Made by a program: the position numbers and the translations under genes. This document shows positions 1 through 5,844 of a stretch of 6,631 bases of DNA, piece after piece. This stretch comes from an uncultured Pelagibacteraceae bacterium. Its GTDB lineage: Bacteria; Pseudomonadota; Alphaproteobacteria; Pelagibacterales; Pelagibacteraceae. A model generated the notes under the pieces. That model had not been told where the DNA came from and searched no databases. It saw nothing but the letters and a program-made list of their open reading frames with translations. The DNA is taken from NCBI GenBank assembly GCA_902531455.1, contig CACAEM010000031.1, positions 1 through 6,631 of the forward strand. The letters are read 5' to 3'. Position 1 is the stretch's first letter; every line of letters starts with the position of its first letter.

Positions 1-200
1 ATTATACTTTTATCAAGATTTACCTGAATAAAACTTGCAAATGAAAGGTTTGAATTTGGAAGATAACTTCCTTGTAAATCTTGGCCGTCTGAAAATTTAC
101 ACTTTGTATAGTCTACACCGTCAGTAATAGGATCATCACATCCTGCATTTACGTTTGTGCTAAAAATTAAAAAAAATATTAAAAAAATTAGTTTTTTCAT
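1..200 (-). CDS. Secreted pentapeptide-repeat protein, 5' part only
   Basis: Sixty-six codons are visible from an ATG at 200-198 before the frame leaves the window; the C-terminal part is missing. Residues 1-19 look like a Sec signal peptide: a lysine pair, a Phe/Leu/Ile core, then V-N-A before a likely cut at A19/G20. After a Cys-Asp-Asp-Pro start (C21) and a second cysteine (C34) comes a five-residue periodicity. The central L/L/L/F/L fall at residues 42, 47, 52, 57 and 62, with D, Y, N, S and N just before them. This matches the A(D/N)LXX pentapeptide repeat, a family that folds as a right-handed beta-helix, so an exported, probably periplasmic, protein is inferred. The ATG overlaps the azlD stop as ATGA (200-197) and has no clear ribosome binding site, so translation is probably coupled to azlD. 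Its molecular role is unknown. N-A-G-C at 18-21 is only a poor lipobox. Confidence 0.8.
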   Translation of the reverse strand, partial: MKKLIFLIFFLIFSTNVNAGCDDPITDGVDYTKCKFSDGQDLQGSYLPNSNLSFASFIQVNLDKSI

Positions 201-523
201 ACTGCAAAACTGTTCAATCCAGCCAAAATTATAGCAGATAATACCGTTGGATAAACTAAATTCCTCTTAGTGACATAAAAAATTAATATTGATAACAATA
301 TTACTATTATTCTTAAACTATAATGGACATCAGATAGATCTCCTGAGGGAAAAATTAAAATCCTCGAAATTAAAGCTGCTAGAGTTGAATAAGCAACACA
401 ATTAAACCATTTATAAATTTTGGAAGTTTCTCCTATCTTCTCCGAAGTAAGAGCACCAAGAAATCTTGAAATGTATGTTGCAAAAGAAGTAACTAAAATT
501 ATCAAAATAATGTTAATTGCCAT
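197..523 (-). CDS. azlD: AzlD-like branched-chain amino acid export subunit
   Basis: A 108-residue, very hydrophobic protein with about four membrane segments (roughly 1-20, 38-58, 68-85, 88-106). This is the usual size and layout of AzlD, the small partner of AzlC. The N-terminal T-Y-I-S-R motif (residues 16-20) and the A-x-L-I-S-R segment (50-54) fit the family. AzlC and AzlD together form an inner-membrane exporter, described for branched-chain amino acids and their analogues. The start is well supported: AGGAG lies seven bases before the ATG at 523-521. The gene overlaps the end of azlC by 11 bases, and its own TGA overlaps the ATG of the next gene. Substrate is inferred from family and from the Liv genes upstream; AzlCD members vary in substrate. 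Confidence 0.85.
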   Translation of the reverse strand: MAINIILIILVTSFATYISRFLGALTSEKIGETSKIYKWFNCVAYSTLAALISRILIFPSGDLSDVHYSLRIIVILLSILIFYVTKRNLVYPTVLSAIILAGLNSFAV

Positions 524-1217
524 ATTTTTCTCCTATTAAGTAAGCTAAAGTGCCAGCAGCTACACCACCAATCAAAACACTCCACTCGGGAGAAATAAAA
601 TAAAAAATTGGTCCTAAAATTGCACCTAAAATAATTGCTGATGAAAGTTGAATTGTTTTCATAACACCTATCATTGCACACATAAAGTATATTGGATTAA
701 CAATAGCTAATCCAATGATCATATCTTTATTTAAAAAATCGGCTGCATAATATCCTAATACTGTTGAAAAAATGGCAATTAACCAAGTTGCAGTCCCAAT
801 ACCAATCCAAAAATCAATTCTGTATTTTTTTTCTATTTCTTCATAATTGCTTTTTAAGATCAACCACGATGAAACAGCAACAAAATGACATGATAAGTAA
901 TATTTCCATCTTGGTTGGCTTTCATGTTTTAATAATGGCATAATTGAAACTGTCATTGGATAAAGTCTTGAGTTAACTAACCATACTGCAAGAAAAATAT
1001 TTACAAGCGAGGCACCAATTAACATAGACTCTGCCATGACTAAAGATCCTGGAAGAGCGTAAGTTAACAAAGTTGAAAATATACTTTCTTGAATAGTAAA
1101 ACCTAAATTTTTAAGTAAAGCGCCAATTGCTACAAAACTAGCACCCAAGGCAATGGCTGGACTATCAAACTTTTTTGATGCAAGTATTCCTTGAAGAAAA
1201 TATTTGGAGTTGATCAT
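513..1217 (-). CDS. azlC: AzlC-like branched-chain amino acid exporter, large subunit
   Basis: A 234-residue multi-pass inner-membrane protein of normal AzlC length. Family features are the A-x-G-A-x-F-V-A-x-G-A run (about residues 23-33), the E-S-I-F-S-T-L segment (44-50), the short L-P-G-S stretch (55-58) and the N-S-R motif (82-84) followed by P-M. The C-terminal half is a series of hydrophobic helices rich in I, G and A. AzlC works with the AzlD encoded next to it in exporting branched-chain amino acids. I chose the ATG at 1217-1215 because it shares one base with the livF stop (TGATG), a common coupling arrangement. A TTG three bases upstream would add one residue. The ribosome binding site is weak (AGGCGG close to the start). 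Family call is confident; substrate is inferred. Confidence 0.85.
   Translation of the reverse strand: MINSKYFLQGILASKKFDSPAIALGASFVAIGALLKNLGFTIQESIFSTLLTYALPGSLVMAESMLIGASLVNIFLAVWLVNSRLYPMTVSIMPLLKHESQPRWKYYLSCHFVAVSSWLILKSNYEEIEKKYRIDFWIGIGTATWLIAIFSTVLGYYAADFLNKDMIIGLAIVNPIYFMCAMIGVMKTIQLSSAIILGAILGPIFYFISPEWSVLIGGVAAGTLAYLIGEKYGN
521..535 (-). promoter_or_regulatory. Strong ribosome binding site for azlD
   Basis: TAGGAG lies upstream of the azlD ATG on the minus strand, with seven bases between AGGAG and the start, inside the last codons of azlC. It fixes the azlD start and explains how the small subunit can be translated despite the 11-base overlap with azlC. Confidence 0.65.
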
Positions 1218-2002
1218 CAACCGCCTAAAAATAGACGACCCACATCTGGATTATTTAGAAGTTCATCTCCTTTACCTGCAATAGCAGTTTGTCCAGAAAC
1301 TAAAACATATCCAATGTCGGCAAACTCCAAACCTTTTTTGGCATTTTGTTCAACCAATATAATTGTTTTTTTCTCATTTTTTTGAAGATCATATAAGATT
1401 TCAAATACCATTTGAATATATCTTGGTTCTAATCCAATTGAAGGCTCATCAACTAATAAAATAGATGGTTTCATTACTAAAGCTCTGGATATTTCTAACA
1501 ATCTTCTCTCACCACCAGACAAAACTTTAGCTGGTTGGTTTCTTCTATTTCTTAATCTCTCATATTTCTGAAGAACTCTCTCTGCTTCTTCAAATGACTC
1601 TTCAGTTTTATCTTTTATATATCCACCCATTAAAAGGTTTTCTTCTACAGTCATGTCTGGAAAAACAGAATTATCTTGAAGAATATAAGCTATTCCTTGA
1701 GATTTTAGCTTCTCTGCAGGCGTAAGGTTTGTTATTTCTTTGCCATCAACTTCGATTTTACCAGAAAAAATATTCGTAAAACCATATATTGAATGAAGAA
1801 TTGTCGATTTCCCTGCTCCATTAGGGCCTATCAAGCATAATGATTGTGCCTTGCTGACAAACAAATCTAAATTATGCAGAATTTCCATTTTACCATAGCC
1901 AGCTGACAAACCTTTAATTGTTAAGTGAATATTGTCTTCTGAAAGCTTTTTTAGATCATCAGCACCAGGTGCTTTACCTAATACTTCATATTGATTAGCC
2001 AT
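1217..2002 (-). CDS. livF: Liv-type ABC transporter ATPase LivF
   Basis: A 261-residue ABC ATPase, one of the two that power the LivHM permease from the cytoplasmic side. Motifs in order: Walker A G-P-N-G-A-G-K-S-T (59-67), Q-loop glutamine 109, signature L-S-G-G-E (161-165), Walker B I-L-L-V-D-E-P (181-187), and V-E-Q-N (217-220) where other ABC ATPases carry the switch histidine. The glutamine there is typical of LivF and separates it from LivG. It carries about 20 extra N-terminal residues compared with E. coli LivF. They are probably real, because AGGAG lies seven bases before this ATG and the ATG overlaps the livG stop as TAATG. The gene ends against azlC (TGATG). UrtE-type urea ATPases are close relatives, so the exact substrate is not set by this protein. 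Confidence 0.93.
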   Translation of the reverse strand: MANQYEVLGKAPGADDLKKLSEDNIHLTIKGLSAGYGKMEILHNLDLFVSKAQSLCLIGPNGAGKSTILHSIYGFTNIFSGKIEVDGKEITNLTPAEKLKSQGIAYILQDNSVFPDMTVEENLLMGGYIKDKTEESFEEAERVLQKYERLRNRRNQPAKVLSGGERRLLEISRALVMKPSILLVDEPSIGLEPRYIQMVFEILYDLQKNEKKTIILVEQNAKKGLEFADIGYVLVSGQTAIAGKGDELLNNPDVGRLFLGG

Positions 2003-2017
2003 TATTGTGCTCCTAAA
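1995..2017 (-). promoter_or_regulatory. Strong ribosome binding site for livF over the livG stop
   Basis: On the minus strand AGGAG lies seven bases upstream of the livF ATG (2002-2000), inside the last codons of livG. It is one of only two near-consensus Shine-Dalgarno sequences I see in this operon (the other precedes azlD). It supports the long N-terminus of LivF and allows initiation that does not depend only on ribosomes finishing livG. Confidence 0.65.
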
Positions 2018-2742
2018 TAAGCATCTATAACTCGCTTATCATTTTTAATTTCATCTGGTGTTCCATTGGCAAGCATTTTTCCATGTGCTAAGCAAAAAAT
2101 ACTTTCTGCCAATTGCATAATAACTCTCATATTGTGTTCAATGACTAATAAAGTAATTCCAAAATCTTGATTTACTTTTATTAATCTATCAATAATTCCA
2201 TTTATTAAAGTTGGATTAATACCTGCAGTTGGTTCATCTAAAAGCAACATTTCAGGTTCATTCATTAATGCCATTGCAAGTTCTAAAAGTTTTTGTTGAC
2301 CAAATGATAAGTCACCTGCTCTTAAATTTCTCTTCTGATATAGTCCAACAAAGTTTAATAAATTTTCAGCCTTGTCTGTTAAGTCTTTAGGAATTTTTGA
2401 GAAAATGGAAACTAAACTTTCGTCACTAGCTTTATGACTTATTAGCATGTTATCAACACAATTAAGCTTTCCATAGATTCTTGTTTGTTGAAATGTTCTT
2501 AGAAGACCAAGTTTTGCAATAATTGGAACTGGTAATTCTGAAACTTCTTTACCATTAAATTTTATTGAACCTTGATCTATTGGATAAGTTCCAACTATAG
2601 AATTAAATAATGTTGTTTTTCCAGATCCATTTGGACCAATCAATCCAAAGATCTTTCCTTTTTCGACTGCCATAGAAATATCAACATTAGCTTTTACACC
2701 ACCGAAAGATTTGCTCACATTATTTACTTCTAATATACTCAT
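2002..2742 (-). CDS. livG: Liv-type ABC transporter ATPase LivG
   Basis: A 246-residue ABC ATPase, the second nucleotide-binding subunit of the importer. Motifs in order: K-S-F-G-G near the N-terminus (11-15), Walker A G-P-N-G-S-G-K-T-T (36-44), Q-loop F-Q-Q-T-R (84-88), signature L-S-F-G-Q-Q (145-150), Walker B M-L-L-L-D-E-P (165-171), the P-T-A-G-I-N-P run (171-177) and switch histidine 203 in I-E-H-N. L-S-x-G-Q-Q and the A-G-x-N-P stretch are typical of LivG/BraF. Length is close to E. coli LivG (255). The ATG overlaps the livM stop as ATGA (2742-2739), and the stop overlaps the livF start. Only a weak AGG is seen upstream, so translation probably depends on livM. All catalytic motifs are intact. 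Confidence 0.94.
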   Translation of the reverse strand: MSILEVNNVSKSFGGVKANVDISMAVEKGKIFGLIGPNGSGKTTLFNSIVGTYPIDQGSIKFNGKEVSELPVPIIAKLGLLRTFQQTRIYGKLNCVDNMLISHKASDESLVSIFSKIPKDLTDKAENLLNFVGLYQKRNLRAGDLSFGQQKLLELAMALMNEPEMLLLDEPTAGINPTLINGIIDRLIKVNQDFGITLLVIEHNMRVIMQLAESIFCLAHGKMLANGTPDEIKNDKRVIDAYLGAQ

Positions 2743-3788
2743 TTGAGCTCAACCTGCGCCTTCCGATCAGCCTCATCAACCACTTCTCCAAATCTTTCAG
2801 GATACTTTTCTCTTAACCATCCCATTATTCCCTCTGGGAAATAGATAACAATAACAACTATTAGTACTCCAAGGGCTACATACTGCCAACCAAGGAAAAA
2901 AGTCCAAAAACCCTCTTTAAATATATGAAAAACGGTAGCTCCAATAACGGGTCCCCATAAAGTTCCCTTACCACCTAATATTGCCATCAATACCATAAAT
3001 ACTCCCATTTCTCTTCCATCAAATGCAACATCAGTTGAGTCTATATATCCCACAAGTCCGCCCATAATACCTCCAGCTAGACCACAGAAAAATGCAGATA
3101 TCATCCATCCAATAATTTTATATTTCATGGTCTGGATGCCCATTGCCTCCGCCTTATCTTCGTTGTCTCTTATAGCGTTAAGAACTAATTTAAATCTGGT
3201 TGAGTAAATAGCTTTAACTGCAAGAAATGTGAAAACTAATACTGCAAAACTGCAAAAATAAAAGAATTCACCTCTTGCCTCTAAACTTCCAACTTTTGGA
3301 AAAGGAGGAGTAGTAAATCCCTGACCTGCTCCAATAATTTCTATTCCACCTGAAATCTCTCCAGCCGCAACACCTAAGCCTAATGTACAAATTGCAAAAT
3401 AATGTCCTCTTAATCCTAATATAGAATAACCTATTAGTCCTGCAACTATTGCTGGAACCACAGCTGCAACAGCTAGTCCAACTCCAAAACCCTGGAAAAA
3501 CTGTGCAGGAGTATGGACAAATGTCTTTTCTCCACCTCCCTCAGTCCACTCAGCTAATGGAAAGAACATTCCAACTTGAACCGACGCACATAAATACATT
3601 CCTAGTCCATAAAAAAGAATATTACCAAAGGTATTATATCCCATTTCACCACCTTGGACATTCCATGTGATTGCTAAAATAATTAGAATACAAAGAATTG
3701 ATAATTGTACTTTAAAAGCTGGGAATATAAAAGGAGCCACAATTCCAAAAATTAATATCCCTGCATATAAAATAATATTTTTGTTCAT
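2739..3788 (-). CDS. livM: Liv-type ABC transporter permease LivM
   Basis: A 349-residue inner-membrane permease that pairs with LivH to form the substrate channel. Family signatures are G-L-R-G-H-Y-F-A-I-x-T-L-G (125-137), the cytoplasmic coupling loop A-I-R-D-N-E with A-M-G-I (205-218) that contacts the ATPases, G-G-K-G-T-L-W-G-P (272-280) and the C-terminal Y-F-P-E-G-I-M-G (316-323). A polar loop with a G-G-G-E-K stretch (about 78-96) sits between early membrane segments; its charge suggests the periplasmic side. The tail after 325 is charged and probably cytoplasmic. The gene starts one base after the hydrolase stop (TAAGATG) with no clear ribosome binding site, so coupling is likely. Sampled lines of this gene are visibly richer in G+C than the hydrolase before it. 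Confidence 0.93.
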   Translation of the reverse strand: MNKNIILYAGILIFGIVAPFIFPAFKVQLSILCILIILAITWNVQGGEMGYNTFGNILFYGLGMYLCASVQVGMFFPLAEWTEGGGEKTFVHTPAQFFQGFGVGLAVAAVVPAIVAGLIGYSILGLRGHYFAICTLGLGVAAGEISGGIEIIGAGQGFTTPPFPKVGSLEARGEFFYFCSFAVLVFTFLAVKAIYSTRFKLVLNAIRDNEDKAEAMGIQTMKYKIIGWMISAFFCGLAGGIMGGLVGYIDSTDVAFDGREMGVFMVLMAILGGKGTLWGPVIGATVFHIFKEGFWTFFLGWQYVALGVLIVVIVIYFPEGIMGWLREKYPERFGEVVDEADRKAQVELK

Positions 3789-3789
3789 C

Positions 3790-4896
3790 TTATAATTTAT
3801 TTGCTATAAATTTTTTGATATCTTCAAGATATGGTGTGAAACACATATACATAGCAATATTGTGTCCAGCAGCTTTCTTTTTCATTTCTTTTTTTTCATT
3901 TGGATCTATTATAGTCCAAGCTTTCTTTTTATGGCCGTAATCCCAATTGTGTTTAATTTTCCAGCCACTATTCATTCTAAATTTTATTTTGCACTCTACT
4001 CCATTAATAATAAATTCTCTACCATTCGGACTGTTGTGAACTGGAAGTTCAACCCATTCAGCACCAGGCTTATCTCCAATCCATCTCATATAACTTGAAA
4101 TTCCTAAATAACTACTCGCTCCATCCATTTCTCCGTGAAAAGTTAAAGCGTCTAGTTTTTCTGCACTTCTTATTTCATCTAACTGAAACTCTCTCATTAA
4201 ATCATTATCAATATTATCCCAACAATTCGGATTAAGAGAAATTGCAGCATTATAAACTTCTGGAAACACAGCCTCCATTCTTAAACTTCCAATACCCCCA
4301 CATGAATGGCCTGAAATAAAAAGTTGGTTTCTTGGTGTACCTTTTTCAACAAATATATCCGCAATTGCACTATTTATTGCTGCTCTATTTTTTAATGGAA
4401 AATTACTAACATATTCTGGAACTTGTAAAATATCATCTTTAGATGTCTTGACTTTTTTAATATAAGTTGGGGGTCCCCACATACATTTCCAATATGGTGG
4501 AGTAAAATATAATTTTTTACCCTTATACATATGCTCCCCTGTTACACATTTTTTTTCATGTGTATAAAGACCAGCTTTCCATAATTCTTGATTAATCCAA
4601 ACAACTAGTTCTTTACCATCTATAATTGTTCCAGAAAGTTGGGCTAATACACTTTGCATACTTTCTTTATCTTGAATACAAAAAAAAGAATCTTTTTTTA
4701 CTTGCCATGCTCCACGATTAAAAACCATAATTATTTTGTCTTGAGGATTTTCTATATCGTAACCTTCAATAAATTTGCTCTTTCCGTCCTTATAATATAA
4801 GAAACCACTTTTTTTTACTTTACGACCTTCACATGCAAAAACTATAGTTGGTATAATTATAGAAAATAAAATTAAAAATAAAATTTTTTTAATCAT
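3790..4896 (-). CDS. Secreted alpha/beta-hydrolase-like protein inside the liv operon
   Basis: A 368-residue protein I cannot assign to a named family, but its layout fits an exported alpha/beta hydrolase. Residues 1-21 are a signal peptide (K-K, Ile/Leu/Phe core, V-F-A), with cysteine 22 next. Strand-like runs follow at about 54-60 and 96-101. The nucleophile elbow is G-H-S-C-G-G (196-201, Ser198), preceded by hydrophobic L-F-I-S. A further strand ends in L-N-P-N-C (221-225). H-G-E-M-D-G (254-259) offers Asp258 and A-A-G-H-N (342-346) offers His345, completing a plausible Ser-Asp-His triad in the usual order. The mature part has eight cysteines (22, 73, 117, 138, 199, 225, 302, 352), so disulfides are likely in the periplasm. 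Esterase, polyhydroxyalkanoate-depolymerase-like or dienelactone-hydrolase-like activities are all possible. Its ATG overlaps the livH stop (ATGA) and it ends one base before livM, so it is made together with the permease. It may release the transported solute; that is inference. Confidence 0.75.
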   Translation of the reverse strand: MIKKILFLILFSIIIPTIVFACEGRKVKKSGFLYYKDGKSKFIEGYDIENPQDKIIMVFNRGAWQVKKDSFFCIQDKESMQSVLAQLSGTIIDGKELVVWINQELWKAGLYTHEKKCVTGEHMYKGKKLYFTPPYWKCMWGPPTYIKKVKTSKDDILQVPEYVSNFPLKNRAAINSAIADIFVEKGTPRNQLFISGHSCGGIGSLRMEAVFPEVYNAAISLNPNCWDNIDNDLMREFQLDEIRSAEKLDALTFHGEMDGASSYLGISSYMRWIGDKPGAEWVELPVHNSPNGREFIINGVECKIKFRMNSGWKIKHNWDYGHKKKAWTIIDPNEKKEMKKKAAGHNIAMYMCFTPYLEDIKKFIANKL

Positions 4897-5786
4897 TTTA
4901 AATATTCTCTTTTTCTTGAAAGTTTAAATCTTCTGTAAACTAAAATTAAAACTAACAGTAGGAACACAGAACCTATTCTGAATTCTGTACCTAAAATATA
5001 ATCTGCAAATTCTTCAAAAACACCTAATCCCATACCTGACATTGCAACACCTGGTAGATTTCCTAAGCCTGCAACAATTACAATCATAAAAGACCTAATT
5101 GTATAAGGTAATCCCATATAAGGGTGGATTGTGAAAGTAATTGAAATTAAGGCTCCAGCTACACCACATAAAGCTGCGTTAATACCAAAAGTAGCTGCAT
5201 ATACCTTTTCTGTATCTACACCTAAAATCTTTGCTGCTCTTGCATTTTGAGCGGTTGCTCTAATAGCACGACCAAGCTTAGATTTTTTCATATATATTAC
5301 TAATCCAATTGCAAAGACAATACTTATAAAAGCAGAGAATATCTTGGAATTTGGCAATGTTACAGAATTATCAAATAACATGGTTGTACCATATCCAGAG
5401 TTAGCAAGAACGACATCTGCACCGAATGCAAAGTTCATTAATTGCATAAATAAAATGCTTATTCCAAAAGTTGCTAAAATCGAAATGAATAGATCTCTAT
5501 CAACTACTTTATTAATAACTAATTTATAAATTACGACACCAACAAAATACATCAGTATTGGTGAAACTATTACTCCCCATGCAGGATGAATTCCATACAG
5601 ATACATAAAGTACGCAATATATCCACCCAATATAACAAGATCACCTTGCGCGATGTTAATTATATTCATAACTCCCCATTGAAGAGCCATTCCATATGCA
5701 ATAAGAGCAAATAATATTCCAAGTAACAGTCCGTCTAGGACAGCTTGAACAGTCAACATCGGAACTTGAAATATTAAAAAGTCCAT
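4893..5786 (-). CDS. livH: Liv-type ABC transporter permease LivH
   Basis: A 297-residue inner-membrane permease, close to the 308 of E. coli LivH. Signatures: L-L-L-G-I-L-F-A-L-I-A-Y-G (20-32), G-V-M-N-I-I-N-I-A-Q-G-D-L (38-50), the coupling loop L-G-R-A-I-R-A-T-A-Q-N with A-A-K-I-L-G-V (171-190), A-L-C-G-V-A-G-A-L (205-213) and V-A-G-L-G-N-L-P-G (238-246). It forms the channel with LivM, although the two genes are separated by the hydrolase gene. It is the first gene after the terminator hairpin, and its ATG at 5786-5784 has no Shine-Dalgarno sequence; the leader is almost pure A/T. An internal ATG at codon 10 has none either and would clip the N-terminus, so I kept the first. The stop overlaps the hydrolase start. 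Confidence 0.93.
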   Translation of the reverse strand: MDFLIFQVPMLTVQAVLDGLLLGILFALIAYGMALQWGVMNIINIAQGDLVILGGYIAYFMYLYGIHPAWGVIVSPILMYFVGVVIYKLVINKVVDRDLFISILATFGISILFMQLMNFAFGADVVLANSGYGTTMLFDNSVTLPNSKIFSAFISIVFAIGLVIYMKKSKLGRAIRATAQNARAAKILGVDTEKVYAATFGINAALCGVAGALISITFTIHPYMGLPYTIRSFMIVIVAGLGNLPGVAMSGMGLGVFEEFADYILGTEFRIGSVFLLLVLILVYRRFKLSRKREYLK

Positions 5787-5803
5787 AATTTTTTTAATGA
5801 TTA

Positions 5804-5832
5804 TAAAAAAAGCCCCCTATTTCTAGGGGGCT
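5804..5832 (-). terminator. Intrinsic terminator with GAAA loop between binding-protein gene and livH
   Basis: The minus strand has a perfect 9-bp stem (AGCCCCCTA pairing with TAGGGGGCT) around a GAAA tetraloop, followed at once by a run of T. The stem arms are 5824-5832 and 5811-5819 and the T run is 5810-5805. This is a textbook rho-independent terminator, and the GC block stands out against AT-rich surroundings. It starts 12 bases after the binding-protein stop, in the 57-base gap before livH. A GNRA loop also stabilises mRNA 3' ends. Partial read-through would make more binding protein than permease, a common pattern in ABC operons. Confidence 0.9.
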
Positions 5833-5844
5833 AATTATTTTTTT

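Noticed and set aside
1218..1220. TTG as the azlC start
   Set aside because: It adds one residue only; the adjacent ATG sharing a base with the livF stop is the more usual start.
1191..1385. Plus-strand open frame across the livF/azlC junction
   Set aside because: It lies opposite two well-supported genes, shows no family motif and has the low-complexity composition expected from antisense of AT-rich coding DNA.
3449..3670. Plus-strand open frame inside livM
   Set aside because: Antisense shadow of conserved LivM sequence; Gln/His-rich product without recognisable features.
3862..4098. Plus-strand open frame inside the hydrolase gene
   Set aside because: Its Phe-rich start is the antisense of the lysine-rich C-terminal part of the hydrolase; no independent support.
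5344..5529. Plus-strand open frame inside livH
   Set aside because: Antisense of a conserved permease region with no motif of its own.
5800..5805. TATAAT match on the minus strand just after the terminator, as a livH promoter
   Set aside because: No -35-like hexamer lies at the right distance (CCCTAG region instead), it sits in the terminator T run, and such matches are common in A/T-rich DNA. It cannot be excluded without 5'-end mapping.
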